The notes under the pieces: generated by a model
What the model was told of the DNA's origin: nothing
What the model saw: only the letters and a program-made list of their open reading frames with translations
The model's database searches: none
DNA from: CAIKMD01 sp963729935
Lineage (GTDB): Bacteria > Pseudomonadota > Alphaproteobacteria > ATCC43930 > CGMCC-115725
Reading direction: 5' to 3'
NCBI GenBank assembly: GCA_963729935.1
Contig: CAVSPW010000010.1
Coordinates: forward strand, 1-64,000
Length of the DNA stretch: 64,000 bases
Shown here: positions 1 through 11,531 of the stretch, in pieces
Layout of the letters: the number at the start of each line of letters is the position of its first letter
Position numbering within the stretch: position 1 is the first letter of the stretch
Translations under genes and position numbers: made by a program

Positions 1-1012
1 AATGAGACTTAACTTTTAGGTCCTCAATTGTGTCCTCAAGAAGAAAATAGACAAAGTAGTTTGTGTATTCACGCTTTGGTTGTGCGGCGTAACAGGACTG
101 GTTCATCGCCATCGGTGTCCCTACGACAGCTAATTTACCGACCGTGCCGCGAGCCGTGATGATTGTTGCCCCCTCGGGAAGAAGCGGTGACGCGCAGCTC
201 TCTAATCCAAGCGGAGTAATGGTCCGCTCGGTTGCTATCACAAACGGAGCAAATTCTTGGGGTGCATCAGCCACAGAGAACCAAGGAATTTCGCCGTTCC
301 AGTATCCTGAGGTAGACGTCTTTGGGGTGCCGCCGCCGGAGAGATCGAACGCATCGACGATGGGTGCATCTAGCCAACCTGCTGGCTCCCCACTCTCACC
401 AAAGTTGTCCGGAAACAGGGTCGATAGGTCGTCGGAAAATCCGGTAGAACGCCCTTCGGCTTTAGCGCGGACCGGGTCGAAGTCGACGAACCAGCTTTTG
501 AACAGCGCACGCGCGATCTCCTCCAGCGTCGCCGCCATGCGTTGGTTCAGCTCGATCTTGTCATCGAGGGAACCAAGCAGGTCGACGATCCTGTCTTGCT
601 CGACAATGCTTGGCATTGGCAACGGAATGAGGCCAAGATTGCCCTGTGTCAGCTTGGGCATCACCGCGCCGGTCAAGAATGGGGCGATATCGGTGGCAGT
701 CAGGGCGTAACCAATATAGCGAGTCCTAGCCTGATGATTGCCCTCGATAATGTGGGCATGGTTGTTTACCCAGAACTTTCCCTTTGCCATGAAGGCAATT
801 GGTGTTTGGCGGGTACGCAGGTTCTCTCCATCCTCGGCAACAAGAAGATATTCTCCATCGAATAGGTAGCTATCGACATGATCTACGACGCCTGATGCGC
901 CATAGTATGGGTACGGACCAATCCGACGCTCGCTTTCCTTGACAGGGATGCGCTTGGCATCGTGATTGACGCTCACTTCGCCGAGCCGAACCGTAGGCCA
1001 CTCACCAGCCAT
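1..1012 (-). CDS. hsdS: Type I restriction enzyme specificity subunit HsdS (C-terminus beyond window edge)
   Basis: The reading frame is open from an ATG at 1012 to the left edge, giving 337 visible residues with no stop, so the gene is cut by the window rather than broken. HsdS chooses the DNA target of a type I restriction-modification complex through two target-recognition domains separated by conserved helices. The central conserved segment is clear at about residues 149-180: [11 protein letters not shown] followed by [15 protein letters not shown]. The first recognition domain ends near [14 protein letters not shown] (about 129-142), and a second begins with GGGTPKTS and IPWFSVAD. The start lies inside the last codons of hsdM (11-bp overlap, other frame), typical of translational coupling. 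Family members are usually near 400 residues, so about 60-80 are missing. hsdR would be expected to the left. Confidence 0.92.
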   Translation of the reverse strand, partial: MAGEWPTVRLGEVSVNHDAKRIPVKESERRIGPYPYYGASGVVDHVDSYLFDGEYLLVAEDGENLRTRQTPIAFMAKGKFWVNNHAHIIEGNHQARTRYIGYALTATDIAPFLTGAVMPKLTQGNLGLIPLPMPSIVEQDRIVDLLGSLDDKIELNQRMAATLEEIARALFKSWFVDFDPVRAKAEGRSTGFSDDLSTLFPDNFGESGEPAGWLDAPIVDAFDLSGGGTPKTSTSGYWNGEIPWFSVADAPQEFAPFVIATERTITPLGLESCASPLLPEGATIITARGTVGKLAVVGTPMAMNQSCYAAQPKREYTNYFVYFLLEDTIEDLKVKSH

Positions 1013-2588
1013 AACCGACTCCGGCCAGCACTTTACGAATGCGTTCATCGAGCTGCGCGCCTTCGGCTATCTGTTCGCGCAAGGTCGCCGTGAGTCGAGC
1101 CATCCGATCGGGAAACGGTTCATCTTCTTCGTCGGTCGCTGCCGTGCCGACATAACGACCTGGGGTTAGCACATAACCCTGTGCCGCGATGTCATCGGTT
1201 GTGGCCGATTTGGCAAGGCCTGGTTCGTCGGCGTAACGGCCGCCGATCTCTCGCCAGGCATGATAGGTATCCGCCACTTTGGCTATGTCGTCATCGGTCA
1301 GCACCTTGAGCGTGCGGCTCTGCATGGTACCCAGCCCACGAGCATCGATGAACAGTGTCTCACGGCTGCGATTTCGCAGCGTCTTATCTAGTCCCAGCCC
1401 GTTCGATTTGTCCTTGGTCAGAAACCAGAGGCAGACTGGAATCTGAGTCGTAGAGAAAAGCTGACCAGGAAGGCTAACGATGCAGTCGACGAGATCGGCA
1501 TCGACGATGGCGCGGCGAATTTCTCCTTCTCCCGATTGCTGGCTTGATAGGGAGCCGTTGGCCAGCACGAAGCCCGCATACCCGTGCGGAGCGAGGTGAT
1601 AGATGAAATGCTGTACCCAGGCGAAGTTGGCGTTACCGACCGGCGGCAGGCCGTATTGCCAGCGGTCGCCTGACCGGAGCTTGTCGCCACCCCAGTCGCT
1701 ATCGTTGAAGGGCGGATTGGCGAGAACGAAATCGGCCTTCAGACCCGGATGTAGATCCTCATGGAAGCTGTCCGCCCATTTGGGGCCGAGGTTCGCCTCG
1801 ATACCGCGGATAGCGAGATTCATCTTTGCAAGGCGCCACGTGGTGGGGTTCGATTCCTGGCCGAAAATTGAGATGTTGTTTCGCCTACCGTTGTGCGCTT
1901 CGACGAAGCGCTCTGATTGGACGAACATGCCACCGGAGCCACAACACGGGTCGTAGACACGGCCCTTGAATGGCTGCAGCATTTCCACAAGCACCTGCAC
2001 GACGCAGCCCGCCGTATAAAATTGGCCGCCACGTTTGCCCTCGGCGATCGCGAACTGGCCGAGGAAGTACTCGTAAACGCGCCCGAGCACGTCCTGGCCG
2101 TGATGACCATCTTTGAAGGCCAGGTCCGAAAACAGCTTGATAACATCGCCGAGCTTGGTCTGGTCGAGTTCAGGACGGGCGTAGTTCTTTGTCAGCACGC
2201 CCTTGAGGCTCGGGTTCTCGGCTTCCAAATCGAGCATGGCCTGATCGATCAGCGCACCGATCGTCGGGTCCGTGCTCGTGGCATTGGCCTTCAAGTAATC
2301 CCAGCGCGCCTTCTCGGGTACCCAGAAGACGTTGTCGCCGATGTAGAGATCGCGTTCATCGACGAGGTCGCGTTCTTCAGGATCGGCGAGCGCCTCCGCA
2401 CGACGCTCCTCGAAGCGATCTGAGATGTACTTCAGGAAGATGAGGCCAAGCGCGACGTGCTTGTACTCGGCGGCGTCCATGTTGCCGCGTAGCTTGTCGG
2501 CGGAAGCCCAGAGGGTGGCCCTGAAATCAGGACCGGCCTTAGCTTCCTTGCTCGAATCCGTCGCCCCTGCCTTTCGTCCCCTCGCCAA
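1002..2588 (-). CDS. hsdM: Type I restriction enzyme methyltransferase subunit HsdM
   Basis: A 528-residue N6-adenine DNA methyltransferase subunit that pairs with HsdS to methylate (and with HsdR to restrict) DNA. The N-terminal HsdM helical domain covers about residues 20-170 ([19 protein letters not shown]). The SAM-binding motif I is DPCCGSGGM at 213-221 and the catalytic motif IV is NPPF at 291-294, so the catalytic residues look intact. The usual GGQFYTP motif reads GGQFYTAG (188-194), a mild deviation. Length is normal. The ATG at 2588 is the first in frame. The gene is followed by hsdS with an 11-bp overlap. By eye, base composition of 1-2700 is less GC-rich than the genes to the right, which fits horizontal acquisition. 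Confidence 0.95.
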   Translation of the reverse strand: MARGRKAGATDSSKEAKAGPDFRATLWASADKLRGNMDAAEYKHVALGLIFLKYISDRFEERRAEALADPEERDLVDERDLYIGDNVFWVPEKARWDYLKANATSTDPTIGALIDQAMLDLEAENPSLKGVLTKNYARPELDQTKLGDVIKLFSDLAFKDGHHGQDVLGRVYEYFLGQFAIAEGKRGGQFYTAGCVVQVLVEMLQPFKGRVYDPCCGSGGMFVQSERFVEAHNGRRNNISIFGQESNPTTWRLAKMNLAIRGIEANLGPKWADSFHEDLHPGLKADFVLANPPFNDSDWGGDKLRSGDRWQYGLPPVGNANFAWVQHFIYHLAPHGYAGFVLANGSLSSQQSGEGEIRRAIVDADLVDCIVSLPGQLFSTTQIPVCLWFLTKDKSNGLGLDKTLRNRSRETLFIDARGLGTMQSRTLKVLTDDDIAKVADTYHAWREIGGRYADEPGLAKSATTDDIAAQGYVLTPGRYVGTAATDEEDEPFPDRMARLTATLREQIAEGAQLDERIRKVLAGVGYGW

Positions 2589-2792
2589 TTTATTCTCCCA
2601 CTAGTAGTTCACTTGGCAACACTAGCCGCATTAAATTTGGAATACGCATATAAGTGTCGCGCGGTTCAAAATCCGTTGCAACAATTCGATGTGTCCCCAT
2701 TGGTTTTCTGAATCGAAAACCTTACGAGGCCGACCCCGGCTAACTTGGATGGCGGGGAGAAACCGCGCCATGACGATTTGGGGAAGGACGGG

Positions 2793-4440
<1,648 letters not shown>

Positions 4441-4520
4441 TCAGTGTAGGGAGGATCGGCGGCCGGCACAATCAAAAGCATGACGCGACTCGGGCGAAAA
4501 GATTATGCGGTCTTCATCAT

Positions 4521-4650
4521 CGTCATGGCCGGGCTCGTCCCGGCCATCCACGCCCTTGATCGCGCAAACGTCTCAAGACGTGGATGCGCGGGACAAGCCC
4601 GCGCATGACGAAGAAAAGGCGTCATCGCCGGGACGAGCCCGGCCATGACG
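4521..4650. repeat. Cluster of three REP-like palindromes
   Basis: The gap between pyrG and the Liv operon holds three related imperfect palindromes. The first is at 4522-4547 (GGCCGGGCTCGTCCCGGCC core), the second at 4579-4609 (GCGCGGGACAAGCCCGCGC core), and the third at 4621-4649 (GCCGGGACGAGCCCGGCC core). Each is flanked by GTCAT or ATGAC. This is a familiar style of repetitive extragenic palindrome in alphaproteobacterial genomes. It may act as a folded 3' end for the livF transcript. No coding region is convincing here. Confidence 0.8.
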
Positions 4651-4674
4651 GCGCCCCGCGGCAGACGATCCCCC

Positions 4675-5403
4675 TCACGCTTCGGTGGTCCATTCCTCGG
4701 CGCTGGCGCCCGCCAGGGCGCGCACCCGCGCTTCGTCCTGGGCGAACTCGGCGGCCTGCCCCGCATAGACCACGCGGCCATTGTCCAGCACATAGGCGCG
4801 GTCGGCGATCTCGACCGCCGCGCGCACGTTTTGCTCGACCAGCAGCACCGCGATGCCTTCGCTGCGGGCGCGCACCACCACCTTGAAGACCTCTTGCACG
4901 ATCAGCGGCGCCAGACCCTGCGAGGGCTCGTCGAGCAGCAAGAGCTTGGGGTTGAGCAACAGCGCGCGGGCGATCGCGAGCATTTCCTGCTCGCCGCCCG
5001 AGAGCTGGCGGCCCTTATTGGTCTTGCGCTGCGCCAGGCGCGGGAACAGCTCATAGACGCGCGCGATCGTCCAGGGTCCCGGGCGCTCGAGCGGCACCAG
5101 GAGATTTTCCTCGACCGTGAGATTGGGGAAGATCCGCCGCCCCTCGGGCACGTAGCCCACCCCCAGCGCCGCGATGCGATAGGGCGGCCAATCGGTCGTG
5201 GCGTGCCCGAAGATCCGCACCGCGCCCTCGCGCGCCGGGGTCAGGCCCATGAGGCTGCGCAGGGTCGTGGTCTTGCCGGCGCCGTTGCGGCCGAGCAAGG
5301 TCACGATCTCGCCCTCGCGGACCTCGAGGCCGACGCCGTGCAGGATGTGGCTCTTGCCGTAATAGGTGTGGAGGTCTTCCGCCGCCAAGGTCGGATCGCT
5401 CAT
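4675..5403 (-). CDS. livF: Branched-chain amino acid type ABC transporter ATP-binding protein LivF
   Basis: A 242-residue cytoplasmic ATPase that powers a HAAT-family (branched-chain amino acid, amide or urea) importer. Walker A is GRNGAGKTT at about 38-46, the ABC signature LSGGEQ at 134-139 and Walker B LLLLDEP at 154-160. YVPEGRRIFPNLTVEENL (84 onward) is characteristic of LivF. It is the last gene of a five-gene operon and its start overlaps the livG stop by 4 bp (ATGA). Substrate cannot be fixed from the ATPase. Confidence 0.95.
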   Translation of the reverse strand: MSDPTLAAEDLHTYYGKSHILHGVGLEVREGEIVTLLGRNGAGKTTTLRSLMGLTPAREGAVRIFGHATTDWPPYRIAALGVGYVPEGRRIFPNLTVEENLLVPLERPGPWTIARVYELFPRLAQRKTNKGRQLSGGEQEMLAIARALLLNPKLLLLDEPSQGLAPLIVQEVFKVVVRARSEGIAVLLVEQNVRAAVEIADRAYVLDNGRVVYAGQAAEFAQDEARVRALAGASAEEWTTEA

Positions 5404-6149
5404 GCGGCCTTCCCGAGATAGGCCGCCTGCACGATTTCGCTGGCGGCGATCTCCTTCGGCGTGCCCTCGGCCAGCATCTCGCCCTCGGCCAGAACCATGA
5501 TCCGCTCGGCGAGGTGGAAGACGACGCGCATGTCGTGCTCGATCAAGACGATGGTGAGCTTCTGATCCTTGTGCAATTTGCGGATGAGGCGGGTGATGTC
5601 GTAGGTCTCCTGATCGCCCATGCCCGCCGTCGGCTCGTCGAGCAGCAGAAGCCGCGGCTTCAGCGCGAGCGCCATCATGATCTCGGTCGCGCGCTGATCG
5701 CCATGGCTGAGCTCGCCCACCAGCCGATCGGCCTTGTCGCTGAGCCCGCTGATCTCGAGGAGATCGGTCACGCGCGCCTTCACCTCGCCATCGGCCTCGC
5801 GCGAGATCCAGGGCCGGCGCCGGTAGCCCGACGCGACCTCGACCGCGATGCGCAGATTCTCGCGGGTCGAAAGCTCGGGAAAGACCTCGGTCACCTGGAA
5901 GGTCCGCGCCATGCCGCGCCAGACGCGCCGCACCGGGGCGAGGCTCGTGACCTCCTCGCCGTCGAACAGGATGCGGCCCGAGCTCGGCGTCAGGAATCCG
6001 CTGATCAGATTGAAGAAAGTGGTCTTGCCGGCGCCGTTGGGCCCGATCACCGCCCGGAACTCGCCCGGCTCGACGGTCATCGATATGCCGTTGACCGCGA
6101 CGAGGCTGCCGAAGACGCGCGAGACGTTCTCGACCTGGAGCAGGCTCAT
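5400..6149 (-). CDS. livG: Branched-chain amino acid type ABC transporter ATP-binding protein LivG
   Basis: The second ATPase of the HAAT importer, 249 residues. Walker A is GPNGAGKTT at about 36-44, followed by FFNLISGFL and MARTFQ, the LivG-type Q-loop. The signature region is LSHGDQRATEIMMAL rather than a canonical LSGGQ, which is normal for LivG, and Walker B is LLLLDEPTAGM. The C-terminus contains the LivG-style extension ending ASEIVQAAYLG. It sits 10 bp downstream of livM and overlaps livF by 4 bp, so the three are translationally linked. Confidence 0.95.
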   Translation of the reverse strand: MSLLQVENVSRVFGSLVAVNGISMTVEPGEFRAVIGPNGAGKTTFFNLISGFLTPSSGRILFDGEEVTSLAPVRRVWRGMARTFQVTEVFPELSTRENLRIAVEVASGYRRRPWISREADGEVKARVTDLLEISGLSDKADRLVGELSHGDQRATEIMMALALKPRLLLLDEPTAGMGDQETYDITRLIRKLHKDQKLTIVLIEHDMRVVFHLAERIMVLAEGEMLAEGTPKEIAASEIVQAAYLGKAA

Positions 6150-6159
6150 GCGCCGCCGC

Positions 6160-7110
6160 TCATGGCGCGGTCTTTCTCCGGATGATGCCGAGGACGCCGC
6201 GCGGGAAGAACAGCACGATCAGCACGAAGAACAGCCCGATGAACGACATCCAATTCTCGGTCTGGCTCGAGACGTAGTCCTGCAGCACGATGAAGATCGC
6301 GGCGCCGATGAGCGGCCCCCAGAAGGAGCGCATGCCGCCCAGCACCGCCATGATGACGAAATTTCCCGACTGGTCCCAGCGCAGCGCGCGCGGATCGACG
6401 AAATCGTTCAACAGCGCATAGAGCGTGCCGGCGATGCTGACGAAAAAGCAGGAGATGACCCAGGACATCCAGATGTGCTGGTCCACGGGAATGCCCAGGA
6501 AACGCGCGCGCCGCTCGTTCTCGCGGATCGCCAGCAAGGTGCGGCCGAAAGGCGAGCGCAGCAGAAACGCCATCGCGGCGACGCAAGCCGCGAAGACGGC
6601 GAGCACGAAGTAATAGAACGCCTTGTTGCTGCCGAAGATGTCGATGCGGGCAAAGCCCAGATCGATGGGCACGCGGTGCCAGGCGCTGACGCCGTCGTCG
6701 CCGCCCGTGACCGAGCGCCATTGGAAGGCGATGAAATAGAAGACCTGGCCGAAGGCGATGGTGCACATGGCGAAATAGACGCCGCGCAGCCGCGCGATCA
6801 GCGGGCCGATGAGCGCGGCCGCCGCCGTCCCGACGATCGTGCCGACGAGCAGCGCGAGCGGCGTGCTCGGGCCGAGATATTTGATCGTCAAGGCCGCGCC
6901 ATAGGCGCCGAGGCCAAAATAGGCGGCATGGCCGAAGGACAGGACGCCGGTGTAGCCGAGGAGAAAATTGAGCGCCATCGCCGCCAGCGCCACGATCACG
7001 ACATGGCTTCCGAGCTCGACATAGCCGCCGAGATGGGGCAGCCAGTACGGCGCGGTCAGCAGCAACAGCCAGATCAGCGCGTTCGCGGCGCGCTTGTCGA
7101 GCACCGGCAT
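6160..7110 (-). CDS. livM: Branched-chain amino acid type ABC transporter permease LivM
   Basis: A 316-residue inner-membrane permease with eight or more predicted hydrophobic segments. The family motifs NFLLGYTGVLSFGHAAYFGLGAY are summarised as LSFGHAAYFG near residue 57, with IRENERRARFLG near 195 and VLGGMRSFWGP near 255. It forms the membrane channel together with LivH. The start codon overlaps the livH stop by one base (TGATG), which supports the chosen start. Confidence 0.94.
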   Translation of the reverse strand: MPVLDKRAANALIWLLLLTAPYWLPHLGGYVELGSHVVIVALAAMALNFLLGYTGVLSFGHAAYFGLGAYGAALTIKYLGPSTPLALLVGTIVGTAAAALIGPLIARLRGVYFAMCTIAFGQVFYFIAFQWRSVTGGDDGVSAWHRVPIDLGFARIDIFGSNKAFYYFVLAVFAACVAAMAFLLRSPFGRTLLAIRENERRARFLGIPVDQHIWMSWVISCFFVSIAGTLYALLNDFVDPRALRWDQSGNFVIMAVLGGMRSFWGPLIGAAIFIVLQDYVSSQTENWMSFIGLFFVLIVLFFPRGVLGIIRRKTAP

Positions 7111-7976
7111 CAGAAGCGCCCTTCCTCGCCGAGGAGACCGCGCGGCCGGACGATCAGCACCGCGGCCATCATCACGTAGATCACCGCCTCGCTCGCCGAG
7201 GGAAAGAACACGCTGGTGACGCCGGAGGCGACGCCGATCAGCAACCCGCCGAGCAAGGTCCCCGGCAGGCTGCCGAGGCCGCCGACGATGATCGAGATGA
7301 AGCTCGGCATGATCAGCGAATCGCCGATGTTCGGCTGCAGGCCGAGCATGCCCGCCGCGAGGACGCCGGCCAGCCCCGCGAGATAGATGCCGAGGCCGAA
7401 ATTGAGATTGCGCAACATTCGCACATTGACGCCGAGCACCGAGACGGTTTCGAGATCGAGCGTGCCGGCGCGGATCCGCAGGCCGAGCCGGGTGCGGCTC
7501 AGGATCAAAAACAGCCCCAGCACCACCGCCGCGACCAGCGCCACCATGAAGACGCGATATCCGGTGAGGAAGAAGAGCTCACTGCTCAAGGGCGAGGTGA
7601 GATAGTCGGGAATCCGGTAGGGCAGGCTTTGCGCGCCCCAAATGAAGCGCGTGCCGTCCTCGATCATGAAAGCGAGGCCGAAGGTCAAGAGCAGGCTGTA
7701 GAGCGGGTCGCGTCCGTAAAGCCGGCGGATCAGCACGCGCTCGATCGCGACGCCGATGAGCGCGGTCAGGAACGGCGCCGCGATCAGCGCGCCCCAGAAG
7801 CCGAAATAAGGAATCAGCGTGTAGGCGAGATAACCGCCGATCGCCAGGAACCCGCCATGCGCGAAATTGATGACGCCGGAGAGGTTGAGGATGAGCGACA
7901 GGCCGAGCGCCATCAGCGCGTAAAACGCGCCGATGATCAGCCCGTTGAAGACATTGAAGAGAAGAAGCTGCATCAT
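7110..7976 (-). CDS. livH: Branched-chain amino acid type ABC transporter permease LivH
   Basis: A 288-residue integral membrane permease. It has the typical LivH start (FNGLIIGAFYALMALGLSL), the motif INFAHGGFLAIGGY near residue 36, and the coupling region VGGLGSLPGTLLGG near 230. The C-terminus IVRPRGLLGEEGRF is also typical. It partners with LivM. It lies 87 bp downstream of the binding-protein gene, a gap that may carry a processing or attenuating hairpin, since binding proteins are usually made in excess. Confidence 0.94.
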   Translation of the reverse strand: MMQLLLFNVFNGLIIGAFYALMALGLSLILNLSGVINFAHGGFLAIGGYLAYTLIPYFGFWGALIAAPFLTALIGVAIERVLIRRLYGRDPLYSLLLTFGLAFMIEDGTRFIWGAQSLPYRIPDYLTSPLSSELFFLTGYRVFMVALVAAVVLGLFLILSRTRLGLRIRAGTLDLETVSVLGVNVRMLRNLNFGLGIYLAGLAGVLAAGMLGLQPNIGDSLIMPSFISIIVGGLGSLPGTLLGGLLIGVASGVTSVFFPSASEAVIYVMMAAVLIVRPRGLLGEEGRF

Positions 7977-8063
7977 GCGGCGATCGTGGTCACAATTTCC
8001 CGGTCGAAATATCGACGAGGCGATCGGCCCGGCCCGCCTCGCGGGCGAGCCGGGCGCCGCCCG

Positions 8064-9332
8064 CTATGACGGCCACACCATCTTGCAGCCGGTCTCGTCG
8101 ACCGGAAGCGCCGCGTCCACGCCCTTCACTTCCGACGTGACCTCGAACAAATCCTCGGGATCGCCGCCCGCCGGCGCCTTGCGCGAATGGCCGACGAACA
8201 GGGTCGGCATCAGCTGATTGTCGCCGATCCGATAGAAGGGATTGTTCGGCATCAGCGCGACTTCGGGCGGGAGGACCAGCCCTTGCATCGCCTTGGCCAG
8301 CTTGATCGGCTCGAGCGACTTCGCCTTTTCGGCGGCAAGCTGACAGGTCCAGGTCGAGGCGAAACCGAACCAGGTACGCGCCGTCGGGACCTTGCCGCCG
8401 CTGCGCTTGCGGATCTCCGCGACGAACTCCGCCACATGCGGCACGCCGGGCTGCTTCCAATACCACTCGAACACCCAATCGCCGAAGAGCGCATCGGGCG
8501 GCAAGCCCGCATTCACTTCGAGTTCTTGCTGCGCGCCGGCGATATGGAACTTCTTGTCGAGCCCGAACTGCACCGCCTGTTTGAGGCAGTTGATCATGTC
8601 GTCGCCGGCCAGGAGAAGAATAATCGCGTCCGGATTGGTGGATTGCGCCTTGATGAGATAGGACGAGAAATCGGTGGACTGGAGCGGCACTTCATCGGCG
8701 CCCAGCTTGGTGCCGCCGGCCTTTTTCAGGCTGGCCTCGAAACCTTCCTGGAGCGAGTGACCGAAGGCGTAGTCGGTGGTGATGAAATACCACTTCTTGC
8801 CGTATTTCTTCAAAAGGAGATCGGATACCGAATTGGTCTCCATGCGCGTGGTGTTACAGACGCGGAAGACGTTCCAGTGGCATTGAGTCCCGGTGACGGA
8901 ATCGGTGTGGCCGCCGGGAACGATGTGCAACACGCCCTTCTCGAAGGCGACATTGGCCATCGCCTGCGCCAGGCCCGAATTGATGTTGCCCAGGAGGAAA
9001 TTGACCTGGTCGCGCTCGATCAGCTTGTTGGCCTTCTGCACCGCGACCGCGGCGTCGGCGCTGGTCGAATCTTCGACCAGAAGCTCGGCCTTGCGGCCGA
9101 GAATGCCGCCCTTCGCATTGATCTGATCGATCGCCAATTGCGCGCCGATCAATTCGTTCTTGCCGAGCGCGGCGTAGGTCCCGGTCAGCGGATTATCGAG
9201 CCCGATCTTCACGGTGTCGGCGGCACGCGCCGTCAAAACGAAAGGCGCCGCGAGTTGGACGACGCCCGCGGCGGCCGTGGCCTTCAGAATGGTGCGGCGG
9301 CCCAGCGTCGCGGTCAATCTTGGTTTGGTCAT
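8064..9332 (-). CDS. ABC transporter substrate-binding protein, LivK/ANF-receptor family
   Basis: Periplasmic solute-binding protein of about 422 residues that heads the Liv operon. The N-terminus has a twin-arginine-like pair (LGRRTILKA) followed by a hydrophobic stretch and a likely cleavage after TARA, so it may be a Tat substrate. The mature part begins DTVKIGLDNPLTGTYAALG, which is the Peripla_BP_6 fold start. A start at 9332 (ATG) is preferred over the GTG at 9341 because GAGGGGG lies 8 bases upstream of the ATG. The ligand is not clear: the family binds branched-chain amino acids, amides, urea or aromatic acids. Confidence 0.9.
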   Translation of the reverse strand: MTKPRLTATLGRRTILKATAAAGVVQLAAPFVLTARAADTVKIGLDNPLTGTYAALGKNELIGAQLAIDQINAKGGILGRKAELLVEDSTSADAAVAVQKANKLIERDQVNFLLGNINSGLAQAMANVAFEKGVLHIVPGGHTDSVTGTQCHWNVFRVCNTTRMETNSVSDLLLKKYGKKWYFITTDYAFGHSLQEGFEASLKKAGGTKLGADEVPLQSTDFSSYLIKAQSTNPDAIILLLAGDDMINCLKQAVQFGLDKKFHIAGAQQELEVNAGLPPDALFGDWVFEWYWKQPGVPHVAEFVAEIRKRSGGKVPTARTWFGFASTWTCQLAAEKAKSLEPIKLAKAMQGLVLPPEVALMPNNPFYRIGDNQLMPTLFVGHSRKAPAGGDPEDLFEVTSEVKGVDAALPVDETGCKMVWPS

Positions 9333-9521
9333 GACTGGCACCCCCTCGATGATCGCACCAGTTTATCGGTTTTTTCCCGCTCGGAAAATCTCGCTCTACC
9401 AGGAGCGAACCGGTGCTTCGACGCGCCCCAACGCCGGGAGGATATTCTCAGATTGCACGCCGATCCACTGGCATCTGCCAGGGCCGCCACGGCAAACCGG
9501 GCTCATCTCTTTTATTTTCCC

Positions 9522-11486
9522 CTATTTCGGGGCGGCGGGCGCCACAGTTGAGGCCGTGCGCACGGCCCGCCGGCGGATCGAAAGCTCGATCGCCAGCAGC
9601 GCGAGCGCCATCGCGCCGCCGACCAGGTCGGACATCGGTCCCCAAGACGCGGCGCCCGCCGGCACAAGAAGCAGGAATCCCGCGAGGAAAAACAGCAAGC
9701 GCCGGTCCCACGGCAGCGGGCGGAACAGATAGCCGACGAAGCCCGCCGATATCAGCCAGACCCCGACCAACGCCGTCAGGATCGCCTGTGCGATCTGCAT
9801 GGGATCGCCCTCGAGAAGAAGGCTCGGCGCGAACACGAAGAGGAACGGCACGATGTAGGCAGTCCAGCCGAACCGCATGGCGGTGTAGCCGGTGTGCATC
9901 GGCGCCGATCCGGCGAGGTTGGCGGCGAAGAAGGCGGCGATCGCGACCGGCGGGGTCACCATCGACATCATGCCGAGATAGAAGATGAACATGTGCGCGG
10001 CGAGCGGCTGCACCCCAACCTCGACCAGCGACGGCGCGACGGCGACGGCGAGCAGCACGTAGACCCCGATCGGCGGCATGCCCATGCCGAGAATGATGCA
10101 GATCACCGCGGCGACACAGAGCAGCACCAAGGTGTTGCCGGAGCCGACCTCGACCAGCGCCATGGTCAGCGCGAAGCCGAGGCCCGAGAGGTTCAAGACG
10201 CCCATGATGAAGCCGGCAGCGGCGACGATCATGACGACCCCAACGACGCCCGACGAGGTGTCGATGACCGCGCCCCACAGATCCGCGAGCTTCAGCTTGT
10301 GGCCCTTGTAGCCGACGGTGAAGCCCAGCGCGATCACCGTCCCCGCGGCGTAGAGCGCCGCCGTCTCGGGCTGCATGTTGTAGTTAAACAGCGCGACCAC
10401 GAGCACGATGAAGGGCAGCGCGAAGATCCAGCCGGTCTTCAGCACCGGCCATAATTTCGGGATCATGTCCTCGGCGACCCGCGCATATCCCCCCTTCGCC
10501 GCTTCGAGATCGGCGAAGATGAACAAGGCGGCGTAGTAGAGGAACGCCGGCACGATCGCGGCGATCGCCACCTCGCGATAGGGCATCGCCAAGATGTCGG
10601 CCATCAGGAAGGCGACGGCGCCCATCACCGGCGGCACCAGCGCGCCGCCGGTCGAGGCCACGGCCTCGATCGCGGCGGCAACATGGGCCGGATAGCCGGC
10701 GCGGCGCATCAGCGGAATCGTCACCACGCCGGTCGCCATGATGTTCGACGACGCGATGCCCGAGATGGTGCCGAACAGGCCCGAGGCGGTGATCGCGACC
10801 TTGGCCGAGCCGCCGCGGTAGCGCCCCATCGCGGCGATGGCGAAGTCGTTGAAGAAGTTCGAGCCGTGCGAGCGCAGCAAGAGCTGGCCGAAGAAGATGA
10901 ACGCGATCACCACCGTGACGCCGATGTTGAGCGCCGGGCCGAGCAATGCCGAGGTGTCGAGCGAGAGGTAGATGAACAGCTTGTCGGCGTCGATCTGGCG
11001 GGTCTGCAGGATGCCCGGACCCCACTGGCCGACCAGTGCGTAGACGATGAACACCGCGAGCACGATGACCAGCGTGTTGCCCACCGAGCGGCGCAGCCCT
11101 TCGAGACAGAGCGCGAACAGGATGACCGCGACCACCAACTCGTCGAGGGGCTTATCGATCATCCGGTCTGTCATGTTGGGGTAGTTGACGGCGACATAGG
11201 CGGCCGTCGCGAGCCCGACGACGGCGGCGAGCGCGTCGTACCACGGCAGCTTGGCGCGCTTGGTGCCGCGCCGCGCCGGGAACTGCAGGTAGATGATGCC
11301 GATCGCGAGGCCCAGCATGCCGGCCAGGAACTGCTCGTTGTAGAGCACCAGCCCGACCGGCCGGAACAGATCGAGCGACCATGCGATCGAGATCAAGGTC
11401 ATCGCGGCGGCGAGCGTGAGGCGGCTCGCCCGCACGAACCGGCTCGCCTCCGGGGCGACTTCGACGGCTTCTTCCAGCTCAGCCAT
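9522..11486 (-). CDS. TRAP transporter fused permease (DctQM fusion, TAXI-associated)
   Basis: A 654-residue integral membrane protein in which the small (4-TM) and large (12-TM) TRAP subunits are fused, the usual form with TAXI-type binding proteins. Family motifs visible are GTISGIASSNIMATGVVTIP (near residue 245), VASTGGALVPPVMGAVAF, LGMGMPPIGVYVL and MMSMVTPPVAIAAFFAANLAG. The protein drives ion-gradient-dependent uptake of an organic acid or similar solute. It starts 45 bp after the TAXI binding-protein gene. The Liv binding-protein gene begins 180 bp downstream on the same strand. That gap shows no further gene. Confidence 0.95.
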   Translation of the reverse strand: MAELEEAVEVAPEASRFVRASRLTLAAAMTLISIAWSLDLFRPVGLVLYNEQFLAGMLGLAIGIIYLQFPARRGTKRAKLPWYDALAAVVGLATAAYVAVNYPNMTDRMIDKPLDELVVAVILFALCLEGLRRSVGNTLVIVLAVFIVYALVGQWGPGILQTRQIDADKLFIYLSLDTSALLGPALNIGVTVVIAFIFFGQLLLRSHGSNFFNDFAIAAMGRYRGGSAKVAITASGLFGTISGIASSNIMATGVVTIPLMRRAGYPAHVAAAIEAVASTGGALVPPVMGAVAFLMADILAMPYREVAIAAIVPAFLYYAALFIFADLEAAKGGYARVAEDMIPKLWPVLKTGWIFALPFIVLVVALFNYNMQPETAALYAAGTVIALGFTVGYKGHKLKLADLWGAVIDTSSGVVGVVMIVAAAGFIMGVLNLSGLGFALTMALVEVGSGNTLVLLCVAAVICIILGMGMPPIGVYVLLAVAVAPSLVEVGVQPLAAHMFIFYLGMMSMVTPPVAIAAFFAANLAGSAPMHTGYTAMRFGWTAYIVPFLFVFAPSLLLEGDPMQIAQAILTALVGVWLISAGFVGYLFRPLPWDRRLLFFLAGFLLLVPAGAASWGPMSDLVGGAMALALLAIELSIRRRAVRTASTVAPAAPK

Positions 11487-11531
11487 GGACGGATCTCCTG
11501 CGGCCCGCGGCCAGCGCGAGCGGATCAGGAT

